Of a DNA stretch of 49,205 nucleotides, positions 11,630-21,698 are shown one piece after another (the first letter of the stretch is position 1; each line of letters starts with the position of its first letter). Position numbers and translations under genes: made by a program. The notes beneath the pieces were generated by a model that was given only the letters and a program-made list of their open reading frames with translations, did no database searches and had not been told where the DNA came from. The stretch is from Oceanobacillus limi (GTDB lineage Bacteria; Bacillota; Bacilli; Bacillales; Amphibacillaceae). The stretch covers positions 1-49,205 of the forward strand of contig NZ_FOHE01000024.1 of assembly GCF_900111445.1 (NCBI RefSeq), read 5' to 3'.

Positions 11630-12195
11630 AGATGGATTATGCGTCATTACTTGTAATTATAGATTCATGCTATTACACCGCTTCGGAAACACATTTCGCT
11701 TTCCGCGGGCGGCTGGTGAGCCTCCTCGTGCTGACGCACTCCGGGGTCTCACCGATGCCTTTCCTCCCGCAGGAGTCTTCATGTGTTTCCTACGCTATTT
11801 ATTGTATTCAGTTTTTTAGCTCTTTTCCCTAATTAAATATTTGGTATAAAAGAACTTCAACAGCGGAGGCGGAATGCGTAACCCTTGAAAATACAAACCA
11901 ATTTTCTGCGTGCGATGTTAAGCTGCCGAAGCATTCCTCGGGACTGCGATTACTCGTCCCACCGAAACCCTTTGTCCTGCGGGAACAGCACGTGTCCGAA
12001 GACCCCGCACAGATGCGCCTACGTCTACTAGTAAATCTTCGAAGCTAATTCCTCGGCGCAAGGGAACAGGGAAGCCTATTCAAGTAGTCCCCTGGCTGAG
12101 GCTGTGCCCGCGGAAAGCGAAGCGTTCTGCCGTAGCGGCTATCTAACAATAATTCCATTAGATGAAATCAAAAGATATGACGCATTATATACATA
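11630..12195. repeat. Composite palindromic repeat, copy R2
   Basis: This complete element fills most of the gap between yaaR and darA. It begins with GATTATGCGTCATTA (11635-11649) and ends with TATGACGCATTATATACAT (12176-12194), its inverted counterpart. Hairpin A spans 11685-11790, with outer arms GGAAACACAT and ATGTGTTTCC and an inner GGTGAG/CTCACC pair. An AT-rich spacer (about 11791-11860) follows. Hairpin B spans about 11861-12138, with module Y (11881-11975) in its left arm and module X (about 12006-12103) in its loop. There is no transposase gene. Short open frames inside are side effects of GC-rich palindromes. Confidence 0.85.
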
Positions 12196-12227
12196 AAACG
12201 TAACAAATGATTCAAAAAAAATCTTTA

Positions 12228-12572
<345 letters not shown>

Positions 12573-13211
12573 TTACGATGGATTATTCGTTAAGTAACCA
12601 AGAATCATTTCTAAGCTTTCTTGTTCTACTTTTTCCATTGTATTCTCAGCATGGATCACTTGAATACGATCTGGAAATCGATCAACTAACTGTTTATATG
12701 CAGAATAAACGTCATAATGAAATTGCATATTCTCCAAATCTAAACGATTTCTTTCTCTATCTTTATTCGCCGAAATACGTTCTAATCCCTTTTTTGGTTC
12801 AATATCAAAAAATAATGTTAAATCAGGTATCGCATTTTGAATCGCAAATTGATTGATTGCAAACACTTCTTCCATGCCTAATCCTCTAGCATAGCCCTGA
12901 TATGCCAAACTACTATCAATAAAACGATCGCATAAAATAATTTTACCCGCTTCTAATGCTGGAAAAACCTTTTCGACTAAATGCTGTCTCCGAGCTGCAG
13001 CATATAATAATGCCTCGGTTCTACCATCCATTTTTGTATGCTCTGGATTTAAAATGATATTACGAATTTTTTCGGCAATATCAATACCACCCGGTTCTCT
13101 TGTTGAAAGTACATCATAACCTAGGTCTTGTAGCTTTTTCTCTAGTGAATGAAGGATTGTTGTTTTTCCTGCTCCTTCTCCACCTTCAAATGTAATAAAA
13201 TAACCACTCAC
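12573..13211 (-). CDS. tmk: Thymidylate kinase
   Basis: Tmk phosphorylates dTMP to dTDP for DNA synthesis. The 212 residues show the P-loop FEGGEGAGKTT at about 8-18. The DR-containing segment STREPGG follows, then the LID and substrate region CDRFIDSSLAYQGYARGLG. The start is a GTG whose GTGA overlaps the yaaO stop; AAAGGAG lies within the end of yaaO. This couples tmk to the upstream decarboxylase gene, as in B. subtilis. Confidence 0.96.
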   Translation of the reverse strand: MSGYFITFEGGEGAGKTTILHSLEKKLQDLGYDVLSTREPGGIDIAEKIRNIILNPEHTKMDGRTEALLYAAARRQHLVEKVFPALEAGKIILCDRFIDSSLAYQGYARGLGMEEVFAINQFAIQNAIPDLTLFFDIEPKKGLERISANKDRERNRLDLENMQFHYDVYSAYKQLVDRFPDRIQVIHAENTMEKVEQESLEMILGYLTNNPS

Positions 13212-14656
13212 GAATGTTCTTCTCCTTTAGACACACCTGTAAAAACATGGATGCCTTCTTCTATATGTCGATGCTGAATCGTTGCTCCTTGCTCCATTAG
13301 CTTTTCTATTATCCGAATATGCTTTAATTCAATCATCTCACCCTTTGCAACCAATGGAATCCCGGGCGGGTAAGGAATAATAGCCTCTGCTGCAATATGC
13401 CCCACTGTATGTGTTAATGGGATTTTTTTAGTCTGTAACGTATTCATTTCCCGGTAAGGTAGATCTAATCTCTTCATTGGTTCGGCAAAAGTTCCACTTA
13501 TATCTATTGTAGCATGGTTTGGCTCAGATTTTAATTGTTCATTAATGGTTTTTATTGCTTTTTCAATTTTTGTGAAGGAACTAGGAGACCCCTGTAATCC
13601 ATCTACAAATAGTACTTGGTTATGAGTTGCCAGCTCAGGATATACTCCTGTCTTTTCAAAATAACTTGCTACCTCATAGCCAGTCATTCCTTCATCTACA
13701 TGTAAGGTGAATTTCAGCGGGTCATCGCTCTTAAGTACCTTCCAGTGCTTTCCCTTTTCTAAAATAGCTTTTAATCCGTTAACTCTCTGAATAATCCTTT
13801 TTATCTCATCTTTAGTTAACGTAGCCAAAAAGCTCCGACCGATATCTAAAGAGGCCATCAATGGATAGGAAGGGCTACTCGACTGCAGCATTTGTAAATA
13901 GTACGCTATTTGGTCCTTTTTCATAATGTTGGAATTTATATGCAGATAGGAAGCCATTGTCATCGCTGGAGCCATCTTGTGAGCAGACTGAACTACTATA
14001 TCCGCTCCTAATTCGAGTGCAGATGTTGGAAACGGTGTACCTAAGGAAAAGTGTACTCCATGTGCCTCATCCACAAAAACTGGAATATGAAATTGATGTG
14101 CCGTGTCAATCATCTGTTCAATTTCATAAGTACCTCCAAAATAGTCTGGATACGTTAGCACAACTGCTTTTGCATCAGGATGTTCTTGAATTGCTTGTTT
14201 TACCGTTTCATAGCTAGGCGCTGTATAACGGTCAACCATTGGATCATATTGTGGATTGATCAAAATTGGGTCAGCACCACTTAGTTCTAAACCATTCATT
14301 ATTGACTTATGACTATTTCGTTGCACTATTATTTTATCACCTGCTGAACATGCAGCTAAAATCATGGATAAATTTCCAACTGTACTTCCTCCCACTAAGA
14401 AGAAAGTTGCATCAGCTTGAAAATAACAAGCTGCCAATCGTTCTGCATCTGCTATTACACCTTTAGGCGCATGCAAATCATCCAGACCACTTAATTCCGT
14501 CATATCTATTGGTAAAATGCCCTCATAATAACTTTTAGCTTGACTCAGAAAAATCTCACCGTTTTTATGACCCGGTACATGGAAGGATATTGGTTTCTTA
14601 TCAGCTAGTTCCGCTAATTTATCGAATAACGGCATTTGAGAATGATTTAATTTCAT
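13208..14656 (-). CDS. yaaO: Orn/Lys/Arg decarboxylase family protein YaaO
   Basis: This is a pyridoxal-phosphate fold type I decarboxylase of about 482 residues. The N-terminal FHVPGHKNG is followed by GGSTVGNLSMILAAC in the cofactor-binding domain. VDEAHGVHF (about 195-203) holds the Asp that contacts the cofactor. SAHKMAPAMT carries the Schiff-base Lys at about residue 227. The C-terminal domain contains AEAIIPYPPGIPLVAKGE. Whether it acts on lysine, ornithine or arginine cannot be told from sequence. I choose the ATG at 14656 because AAAGGA lies 9 bases upstream. Members of this size are found next to tmk in many Bacillales. Confidence 0.9.
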   Translation of the reverse strand: MKLNHSQMPLFDKLAELADKKPISFHVPGHKNGEIFLSQAKSYYEGILPIDMTELSGLDDLHAPKGVIADAERLAACYFQADATFFLVGGSTVGNLSMILAACSAGDKIIVQRNSHKSIMNGLELSGADPILINPQYDPMVDRYTAPSYETVKQAIQEHPDAKAVVLTYPDYFGGTYEIEQMIDTAHQFHIPVFVDEAHGVHFSLGTPFPTSALELGADIVVQSAHKMAPAMTMASYLHINSNIMKKDQIAYYLQMLQSSSPSYPLMASLDIGRSFLATLTKDEIKRIIQRVNGLKAILEKGKHWKVLKSDDPLKFTLHVDEGMTGYEVASYFEKTGVYPELATHNQVLFVDGLQGSPSSFTKIEKAIKTINEQLKSEPNHATIDISGTFAEPMKRLDLPYREMNTLQTKKIPLTHTVGHIAAEAIIPYPPGIPLVAKGEMIELKHIRIIEKLMEQGATIQHRHIEEGIHVFTGVSKGEEHS

Positions 14657-14744
14657 AGTAGTTATTCCTTTCAATTTACCTATTACCCTTATGATAACAA
14701 AATCAAAGCCACACGTTCCCGTATTTTAAAATTTTCTACGCAAT

Positions 14745-14776
14745 AAAAAAGTCTTTGCAAGAAACTGCAAAGACCA
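14745..14776 (-). terminator. Terminator after gin
   Basis: On the minus strand GTCTTTGCA pairs with TGCAAAGAC and is followed by TTTTTTATT. It separates gin from yaaO. Confidence 0.9.
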
Positions 14777-14780
14777 TAAT

Positions 14781-14975
14781 CTATGAAAATAAAGTCGGTT
14801 GATTAATATTTTTTAATTTCCGAAGATAGTATTGATATTTTTCCTCTCGTGGTTCGGTATGAATCATATTATATTCACACTCCGTACAAATAAACATGTT
14901 GTATAAATGTATTCCATTTCGCTTCTTTTCTTCACAAATACCACATTGTTCCATTTCCATCACTGTTTCTTCCAT
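14781..14975 (-). CDS. csfB: Anti-sigma factor Gin (CsfB)
   Basis: Gin binds and inhibits sigma-G (and sigma-E), delaying late forespore transcription. The 64-residue product has the zinc-binding pattern C11-x2-C14 and C30-x2-C33 around NGIHLYNMFIC, which defines the family. The ATG at 14975 follows ACGGAGGTG at good distance; an in-frame GTG at 14984 overlaps that ribosome site. A perfect sigma-F promoter match lies just upstream. In B. subtilis csfB is followed by xpaC and yaaN before yaaO; those two are absent here. Confidence 0.94.
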   Translation of the reverse strand: MEETVMEMEQCGICEEKKRNGIHLYNMFICTECEYNMIHTEPREEKYQYYLRKLKNINQPTLFS

Positions 14976-15001
14976 TATTCCCACCTCCGTTAAACTAGTA
15001 T

Positions 15002-15032
15002 TAGTTTCTCCTAATCTAACGGATTCTATACA
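15002..15032 (-). promoter_or_regulatory. Sigma-F promoter of gin
   Basis: On the minus strand the -35 TGTATA (15027-15032) and the -10 GGAGAAACTA (15002-15011) are separated by exactly 15 bp. The -10 fits the sigma-F consensus GGNRANAHTR at every position. The B. subtilis gene is also under sigma-F. Confidence 0.85.
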
Positions 15033-15085
15033 GGAATCTTTGAAACTTTTTTACATAGATTTTTCATCGACTTGGTTGAATCATT

Positions 15086-15358
15086 TTAAGGAATAATAAA
15101 TAAGTGAATAGCAGCTAGTGAAGCAACACCAAATAATCCTAAAAAACCTGAAACAACTGCTGTAAATAAATTGATCGGAATATGGAGACCAATGGATCCT
15201 GCAATAACATTAAAGAAAAACAAAAACAATACACCAATCCCTAATTTGACTGTACCTTGCGCAATAAAACGCATTGGTTTAACAGGAGCACCAACAAATA
15301 GTAAAATAACAATTAATGCGATCATGATAGAGATAACTAATGTAGAGCTCACGTACAA
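15086..15358 (-). CDS. bofA: Pro-sigma-K processing inhibitor BofA
   Basis: BofA holds the SpoIVFB protease inactive in the outer forespore membrane until the SpoIVB signal. The product is almost wholly hydrophobic, with two membrane segments. The conserved C-terminal stretch is GLHIPINLFTAVVSGFLGLFGVASL, close to B. subtilis BofA. The start is uncertain. AAGGAG is one base from an ATG at 15361, five from this TTG (90 residues) and eleven from a GTG at 15352; an ATG at 15382 has no ribosome site. I favour the TTG. A CATACATA element upstream could be a sigma-E -10, but I see no good -35. Confidence 0.9.
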   Translation of the reverse strand: MYVSSTLVISIMIALIVILLFVGAPVKPMRFIAQGTVKLGIGVLFLFFFNVIAGSIGLHIPINLFTAVVSGFLGLFGVASLAAIHLFIIP

Positions 15359-15433
15359 CATCACTCCTTTTTCTTGTCCCATTACTAGTATGTATGATAG
15401 GAAACGTAGAAAAAGAACTTCATCCTAAAAATT

Positions 15434-15468
15434 TAAAAAGGATAAGGAGAAATTCCCCTTATCCTTTT
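15434..15468 (-). terminator. Terminator overlapping the yaaL stop
   Basis: On the minus strand AAAAGGATAAGG pairs with CCTTATCCTTTT and is followed by further T residues. The stem begins at the yaaL stop codon (15467-15469). Confidence 0.88.
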
Positions 15469-15691
15469 ACTTACTATACCTTATTGCACTAATATTACGT
15501 TCTCTTGCTTCTCGCAATAGAAACAAATACTTCGCTTGAGCTATTAGCTCGCTATTTTTCCCATCAATGGTAGGATCAATACTTTGATCCACGATGGATT
15601 TGATTTGTTTCCATTCCTTTTCAATTGTAAAAAGTGAATCTAAGAGTGATTCATCGACCTCTCGTTTGCGTTTCTTTCTCTTTCTTCCCAC
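15467..15691 (-). CDS. yaaL: YaaL family protein (DUF2508)
   Basis: This 74-residue protein of unknown function has a highly basic N-terminus (MGRKRKKRKREVDE) and helical segments ending LIAQAKYLFLLREARERN, typical of the family. The start is GTG after AAGGTGA. It is 17 bases from recR and belongs to the dnaX-ebfC-recR-yaaL run conserved in Bacillales. The terminator at its end closes that operon. Confidence 0.9.
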   Translation of the reverse strand: MGRKRKKRKREVDESLLDSLFTIEKEWKQIKSIVDQSIDPTIDGKNSELIAQAKYLFLLREARERNISAIRYSK

Positions 15692-15708
15692 TTTTCGTCA
15701 CCTTATTT

Positions 15709-16305
15709 CTACAAGTCTCTCCTACCCTCTAATGCTTTTGATAATGTGACTTCATCTGCATATTCCAAATCTCCGCCAACCGGCAATCCATGAGCTATTC
15801 TTGTTGTTTTTATACCAGATGGCTTAACAAGACGTGAAATATACATTGCGGTTGCTTCCCCCTCAATGTTAGGATTTGTAGCTAAAATTAATTCATTCAC
15901 TTCCTCGTCTTTTAATCGATTTATTAAATCAGGAACGTTGATATCTTCTGGCCCAATACCATCCATTGGGGATATTGCTCCATGAAGGACATGGTATTTA
16001 CCATTATATTCCTTCATTTTTTCCATTGCGATAACATCTTTTGGATCCTGGACAACACAAATAATTGAGCCATCCCTTGAAGAATCCTGACAGATCGAAC
16101 ATGGGTCTTGATCTGTTATATGTCCACAAGTAGAGCAGTGGGTCAGCTCCCGCTTTGCATTAACAAGTGAATTAGCAAACTCTAACACATCATCATCTTT
16201 CATATTTAACACAAAAAAAGCCAGACGGACAGCAGTCTTCGGCCCAATTCCTGGCAATTTTGTAAAGCTATCAATTAGCTTTGAAATCGGTTCTGGATAA
16301 TACAT
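15709..16305 (-). CDS. recR: Recombination mediator RecR
   Basis: RecR works with RecO and RecF to load RecA on gapped DNA. The 198 residues show a helix-hairpin-helix at the N-terminus ([18 protein letters not shown]). The C4 zinc finger [18 protein letters not shown] is followed by a Toprim domain with [24 protein letters not shown]-like residues appear near the end as [15 protein letters not shown]. It follows ebfC at 16 bases; recF is also in this window. Confidence 0.97.
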   Translation of the reverse strand: MYYPEPISKLIDSFTKLPGIGPKTAVRLAFFVLNMKDDDVLEFANSLVNAKRELTHCSTCGHITDQDPCSICQDSSRDGSIICVVQDPKDVIAMEKMKEYNGKYHVLHGAISPMDGIGPEDINVPDLINRLKDEEVNELILATNPNIEGEATAMYISRLVKPSGIKTTRIAHGLPVGGDLEYADEVTLSKALEGRRDL

Positions 16306-16321
16306 CCGATGTTCCCCCTAA

Positions 16322-16642
16322 TTAGAACATTCCAGGCATATTCATTCCCTTAGTAAATTGTCCCATTGTCTCATTTGTTTTTTCGTCAATTTGACCAAGT
16401 ACATCATTTGTTGCAGCAAGAATTAGATCTTGAAGCATATCAATATCATCTGGATCTACAACCTCTTCTTTAATTTGTACATCTGTGATTTCTTTCTTAC
16501 CATTTGCTACTACTGTTACCATTCCGCCACCAGCAGTAGCCTCAAATGTCATTTCATGTAACTCGTCTTGAGCCTTCATCATCTTTTTTTGCATTTTTTG
16601 CATTTGCTTCATCATATTTCCCATATTTCCCATACCTTTCAT
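16322..16642 (-). CDS. ebfC: Nucleoid-associated protein EbfC/YbaB family (YaaK)
   Basis: This 106-residue DNA-binding nucleoid protein has the methionine- and lysine-rich N-terminal helix typical of the family ([22 protein letters not shown]). The core [25 protein letters not shown] and the C-terminal helix with ETNEMMGQ-like residues follow. The ATG follows GAAGGAGG. The dnaX-ebfC-recR order is conserved widely in bacteria; the exact role beside the clamp loader is not settled. Confidence 0.95.
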   Translation of the reverse strand: MKGMGNMGNMMKQMQKMQKKMMKAQDELHEMTFEATAGGGMVTVVANGKKEITDVQIKEEVVDPDDIDMLQDLILAATNDVLGQIDEKTNETMGQFTKGMNMPGMF

Positions 16643-16686
16643 GGAAAACGCCTCCTTCTATTATGTGTTTTAGTCTATCCTAAATT

Positions 16687-18375
16687 TTACTCATGTATTT
16701 CAATTAAATCATCCCCAACAAGCTTTCTTGCTTCCTCAACTAACGGATCCTCCGCTACCTCTTCTTTTGGGGTAGATTCCTCTTGCTTCTTCACATATTC
16801 ATTGCGTAGTTCCTGCCAATCTTGAACAGGAATAGGAATAATCGTCAATTGCTTCTGAATCGTACTTGCTAAAATGGATTCCACTAATTCTCTGTTATCC
16901 AAAAATAAAGCACAGTGAATCTCATATTTAAATGCAACAACAAGTGCCTTGTCCGATGCAGCAGCTGGCTTGCTATCCTGTATCGTAGCATGAGCAGGAG
17001 CATTCGTTGTCTTTAGTTTATTTAAAAAGGCTGCCCATTGTGACTGAACTTCTTTTAAGGCTGGCTTCTCTGCATCTTTAAGAACTTGACGAATTCTTTC
17101 ATACGGTATTTTATAACTATTTTTCGAAGCCCTTGCTTGTGGTCTTCTTTTTGGTTCAGATGGTGCTGGTTGTTGTGGAGAAACATTTGATTGCTTTAAA
17201 TTCTCCAATTGTTTTTCAAGCTGTGACAATTTATTCGTCAATTGCATTACTGCTTCAGAGTCAGATACTTGGCTTGTGTCTGTTTGGCTTTGGTATTGAT
17301 TTGTAATCGTTAATAAGGCTATTTCGATAAACACTTTCGGGTTATTTGACCACTTCATCTCCTGCTGGCATTGATTTAGTTGCATTATTGCATCTTGAAT
17401 CCAAGCTTCCGAAACTTGATTAGCTAAATCTTTAAACTGTTCATCGATTCGTGCTCGTTCTAAAATGTTTTCTAAGCTTGGAGCACTTTTATACAGAAGT
17501 AGGTCCCGCAAGAAATAGATCATATCATATACAAAACGACCAGGGTCTTTTCCTCGTTGAATCAATTCATCTAACAGCTGTAAAGCTTTCTGTACATCCT
17601 TTTCATACATCGCTTGCACAATACTTGTCAAAAGGTTCTGTGATACCGCTCCAGTTACAGCTAATACATCCTCTAATTCAACCCGATCCTCACTATAAGA
17701 AATGGCTTGATCTAAAATGCTTAACGCATCACGCATTCCGCCTTCAGCAGCCAATGCAACGGCATCCAACGCTTCTATGGATACTGAAATTTCTTCTGCA
17801 TCCATAATCTTCTGCATTCGTTCCACAATGGAATGATTGGAAATTGGCTTAAAGTCAAACCGTTGACATCTAGAAATAATCGTTAGCGGGATTTTATGCG
17901 GTTCGGTAGTCGCTAGAATGAATACAACATGTTTTGGTGGCTCTTCCAAAGTTTTCAGCAATGCATTGAATGCATTAACCGAAATCATATGCACCTCATC
18001 AATAATGTACACTTTGTAAGGGACAACGCTTGATGCATATTTCACCTTATCACGAATTTCCCGAATATCGTCTACACTTGTATTTGAAGCTGCATCAATT
18101 TCGATGACATCGGAAATAGAACCATCTTGAATACCACGGCACGCCGCACATTCATTACACGGTTCTTTAACTGGTGCACGTTCACAGTTAATTGTTTTAG
18201 CAAAAATTTTCGCCGCACTTGTTTTCCCTGTTCCTCTTGGTCCAGAGAATAGGTAAGCGTGAGAAAACTTTTCTTGAACAATTGCATTTTGTAGTGTACG
18301 AGTAATATGGGTTTGTCCGACAACGTCTTCAAAATTTCGCGGACGCCAAACGCGATACAATGCTTGGTAGCTCAT
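16687..18375 (-). CDS. dnaX: DNA polymerase III gamma/tau subunit DnaX
   Basis: DnaX is the ATPase motor and organiser of the clamp loader. The 562 residues show Walker A GPRGTGKTSAAK at about 45-56. A four-Cys zinc module (CERAPVKEPCNECAACRG), Walker B with IIDEVHMIS, and sensor motifs including ISRCQRFDFK follow. Domain III and a Pro/Gln/Ser-rich linker (about 385-420) lead to a C-terminal tau region. I see no obvious slippery frameshift site for a separate gamma form. It starts the dnaX-ebfC-recR-yaaL operon. Confidence 0.97.
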   Translation of the reverse strand: MSYQALYRVWRPRNFEDVVGQTHITRTLQNAIVQEKFSHAYLFSGPRGTGKTSAAKIFAKTINCERAPVKEPCNECAACRGIQDGSISDVIEIDAASNTSVDDIREIRDKVKYASSVVPYKVYIIDEVHMISVNAFNALLKTLEEPPKHVVFILATTEPHKIPLTIISRCQRFDFKPISNHSIVERMQKIMDAEEISVSIEALDAVALAAEGGMRDALSILDQAISYSEDRVELEDVLAVTGAVSQNLLTSIVQAMYEKDVQKALQLLDELIQRGKDPGRFVYDMIYFLRDLLLYKSAPSLENILERARIDEQFKDLANQVSEAWIQDAIMQLNQCQQEMKWSNNPKVFIEIALLTITNQYQSQTDTSQVSDSEAVMQLTNKLSQLEKQLENLKQSNVSPQQPAPSEPKRRPQARASKNSYKIPYERIRQVLKDAEKPALKEVQSQWAAFLNKLKTTNAPAHATIQDSKPAAASDKALVVAFKYEIHCALFLDNRELVESILASTIQKQLTIIPIPVQDWQELRNEYVKKQEESTPKEEVAEDPLVEEARKLVGDDLIEIHE

Positions 18376-18516
18376 AATGCACGTTCCCCTCTATGATTTC
18401 TATCTAATTATACCGATTTTATGGTGGAATGTGAACCAAGTCGATGAAAAAATTATAAGGACGGTTCGTTGATCTTAACACAACGTAGGGATGTTAAAGG
18501 AAAAGATACTAGGTAG

Positions 18517-18550
18517 CAAAAAACCTCCTGCCGTTTGACAAGAGGTTTAA
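18517..18550 (-). terminator. Terminator after the SRP RNA
   Basis: On the minus strand AAACCTC and GAGGTTT flank a 14-base loop and a T run follows, just past the RNA 3' end and before dnaX. Confidence 0.85.
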
Positions 18551-18562
18551 GATCATATGTAA

Positions 18563-18828
18563 GACGTGCACCCACCTTCGATGCAACGACCCCATGCGTT
18601 ACTTAAGTTCATGGCTCAGCCTAGGTAACCCCGCGGCACACAGAAATGACCACTTACTGCTGCTTCCTTCCGGACCTGACAGGGTTCATGGGTTTCTGTT
18701 GCGCAGGACCTAAGCGTCAACACCAATTCCTTAAGGCAGACCATAAGGTCGTCCACCTCGAGTGGGAATTCAGCCTCGCTATAGCGGATTGCGAGTACAG
18801 GGCACCGCTACCTCCCCGCTTAGCACGT
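18563..18828 (-). ncRNA. scr: Signal recognition particle RNA (large, Bacillus type scRNA)
   Basis: This is the RNA of the signal recognition particle, which binds Ffh and targets nascent membrane proteins. On the minus strand the S-domain core appears as GTCCGGAAGGAAGCAGCAG near 18655-18680. The 5' ACGTGC and 3' GCACGT close the molecule. At about 266 bases it matches the long Bacillus form with an Alu domain. Position between tadA and dnaX is conserved. A promoter lies seven bases before the 5' end. A 69-codon open frame on the plus strand here is not a gene. Confidence 0.95.
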
Positions 18829-18835
18829 AATAATT

Positions 18836-18863
18836 ATTATAACATCTTTAAATAAAAATGCAA
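18836..18863 (-). promoter_or_regulatory. SRP RNA promoter
   Basis: On the minus strand TTGCAT (18858-18863) and TATAAT (18836-18841) are 16 bp apart, placing the start at the expected RNA 5' end near 18828. Confidence 0.8.
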
Positions 18864-18923
18864 TGGAATTAAGCTGAGAGTATTTGGTAACAACGGATAT
18901 CTATGTTAGTAGCTAAAAGTAAA

Positions 18924-19740
<817 letters not shown>

Positions 19741-20274
19741 ATGGATTATTCACTAAAAAATACTGCTTTGTTATTTATTGATATTATTAATGATTTTCAG
19801 TTTGATGGGGGAGATAAATTAGTAAAACATACCGAACAAATACTTCCCAATTTAATTCGCCTTAAAAAGTTTGCTTCTGAGAATCATCTTCCTATTATCT
19901 ATGTTAATGATCATTATGGATTATGGAATGCAAATCCATCTAAAATCATAAATCACTGTTGGAATGATAAGAGTAAAAAAATAATTGATGAATTAAAACC
20001 GGCTGAAAGAGATTATTTTTTTATCAAACCACAACACTCTGCTTTTTTTCAAACACCATTAAAGTCATTATTAAATGACTTAGAGAAGACTCATTTAATC
20101 ATTGCTGGTATAGCAGGAGATATTTGCGTATTATTCTCTGCTAAAGATGCCTACATGTATAAATTTTCAATGCATATTCCCAAAAACTGTATGGCCTCCG
20201 AAGAAAAAGAGGGGAATGACTATGCCCTCTACTTAATGCATTCGGTAATGAAGGCAAAGATTGATCGAATTTAA
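19741..20274 (+). CDS. yaaI: Isochorismatase-family cysteine hydrolase YaaI
   Basis: This 177-residue cysteine hydrolase of the isochorismatase superfamily shows the catalytic triad in order: D14 in LFIDIINDF, K96 in FFIKPQHSAF, and C129 in AGIAGDICVLFSA. The small-residue cis-peptide pattern before the Cys is present. Isochorismate itself is not necessarily the substrate; many members act on amides such as nicotinamide or ureas. The ATG follows AAAGGAG. Its place beside sleL and tadA matches B. subtilis yaaI. Confidence 0.9.
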   Translation: MDYSLKNTALLFIDIINDFQFDGGDKLVKHTEQILPNLIRLKKFASENHLPIIYVNDHYGLWNANPSKIINHCWNDKSKKIIDELKPAERDYFFIKPQHSAFFQTPLKSLLNDLEKTHLIIAGIAGDICVLFSAKDAYMYKFSMHIPKNCMASEEKEGNDYALYLMHSVMKAKIDRI

Positions 20275-20377
20275 TGACATAAAAGTTAAATTCCCTTCAT
20301 ATACGTGTAAGTAGGATGTAGAATGCAACAAGATTGTTCATTTTTTACATTTGAACACACTTAAAGGAGGGAATTCA

Positions 20378-21670
20378 TTGCAAATTCACGTGGTAAGTAG
20401 TGGTGAATCGTTGTTTTCGATTGCCAATTTATATGGAACCTCTACAGATGCAATAACAGATGCCAATGAGCTAGATGCACCAGGAAATTTAGTTGTGGGT
20501 CAATCCTTGGTGATTCCGATTGTTGGGGAGTTTTATTATGTCCAACCTGGTGATAGCTTATATGCAATTGGTCAACGATTTGGTATTTCATATCAAGAGT
20601 TAGCGCAGATCAATAACATCCCTGTTGAAGGAGCATTATCTGTTGGATTACGGCTATATATTCCACCACGACCAAAACAAGAAATTATCTCGAATGCTTA
20701 TGTGGAACCAACTGGAGACTCTGTCCCACAAACATTGGAAAATTCAGCACGAAAAGCAGCACCGTTTCTCTCATACCTTGCACCTTTTAGTTACGAAATT
20801 AATCGTGATGGAACCCTTAAAGCCCCACCACTAAATAACTTCGCCGAAATAGCTAGCTCCAATAATGCATCACTTATGTTAGTTGTGACAAATCTGGAAG
20901 AAGGGGAATTTAGTGCAGAGCTTGGACATATTATCCTAACTGTTCAGTCCGTACAAAACACCCTATTAGATAACATCGTTAACACAGCTCACCAAGTAGG
21001 TTTTACAGATGTCCATTTTGATTTTGAATTCTTACCACCAGAGGATCGAGAGGCATATAATACCTTTTTAAGAAAAGCAAAAGAACGCCTTTCTCAAGAG
21101 GGTCTATTAATGTCAACCGCATTAGCGCCAAAAGTAAGTGCTGAGCAAGAAGGGGAATGGTATGAAGCGCATGACTATGGTGCACATGGTGATATCGTTG
21201 ATTTTGTTGTGTTAATGACCTATGAATGGGGGTATAGTGGCGGTCCGGCAATGGCCGTTTCTCCAATAGATCAAGTTAGAAGAGTCGTTGACTATGCACT
21301 TACAGAAATGCCTGCTGATAAAATTTTATTAGGACAGAATTTATATGGATACGATTGGACATTACCATACGAACCCGGTGGAGAATACGCACGTGCTATT
21401 AGTCCACAACAAGCAATTGCTTTAGCGCGGGAAAATAATGTACCAATTGAATATGACCAAACGGCACAAGCACCATTTTTCACGTATACGGATGCAGAAG
21501 GTTCGGAGCATGAAGTATGGTTTGAAGACGCACGCTCCATTCAAGCAAAGTTTGACATGATTAAAGAATTAGGTTTAAGAGGAATCAGTTATTGGAAGCT
21601 CGGATTAGCCTTTCCACAAAACTGGTTACTGTTGCGTGATAACTTCACGGTTACAAAGCCTGGTAGTTAA
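20378..21670 (+). CDS. sleL: Spore peptidoglycan hydrolase SleL (YaaH)
   Basis: SleL is a spore-coat N-acetylglucosaminidase that trims cortex muropeptides during germination. Two LysM domains occupy residues 1-45 and 50-97 (VSSGESLFSIANLYGTS and VQPGDSLYAIGQRFGIS). A GH18 barrel follows, whose DVHFDFE motif places the catalytic Glu at about 217. The TTG start at 20378 follows AAAGGAGGG and gives 430 residues, close to the B. subtilis protein. There is no signal peptide, as expected for a mother-cell protein that docks on the spore. A sigma-E promoter would be expected; I see only a weak candidate near 20297. Confidence 0.95.
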   Translation: MQIHVVSSGESLFSIANLYGTSTDAITDANELDAPGNLVVGQSLVIPIVGEFYYVQPGDSLYAIGQRFGISYQELAQINNIPVEGALSVGLRLYIPPRPKQEIISNAYVEPTGDSVPQTLENSARKAAPFLSYLAPFSYEINRDGTLKAPPLNNFAEIASSNNASLMLVVTNLEEGEFSAELGHIILTVQSVQNTLLDNIVNTAHQVGFTDVHFDFEFLPPEDREAYNTFLRKAKERLSQEGLLMSTALAPKVSAEQEGEWYEAHDYGAHGDIVDFVVLMTYEWGYSGGPAMAVSPIDQVRRVVDYALTEMPADKILLGQNLYGYDWTLPYEPGGEYARAISPQQAIALARENNVPIEYDQTAQAPFFTYTDAEGSEHEVWFEDARSIQAKFDMIKELGLRGISYWKLGLAFPQNWLLLRDNFTVTKPGS

Positions 21671-21698
21671 ACGACTGCAATTGTGAAGGATAGGATTT

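Noticed and set aside
11632-11832. 66-codon frame on the plus strand
   Set aside because: Inside hairpin A of repeat R2, with no ribosome site; an effect of GC-rich palindrome composition.
18646-18855. 69-codon frame on the plus strand
   Set aside because: It is the reverse complement of the SRP RNA.
20290-20310. Possible sigma-E promoter of sleL (CATATACG)
   Set aside because: The -10 matches only partly and no convincing -35 is found, so it is not listed as a feature.
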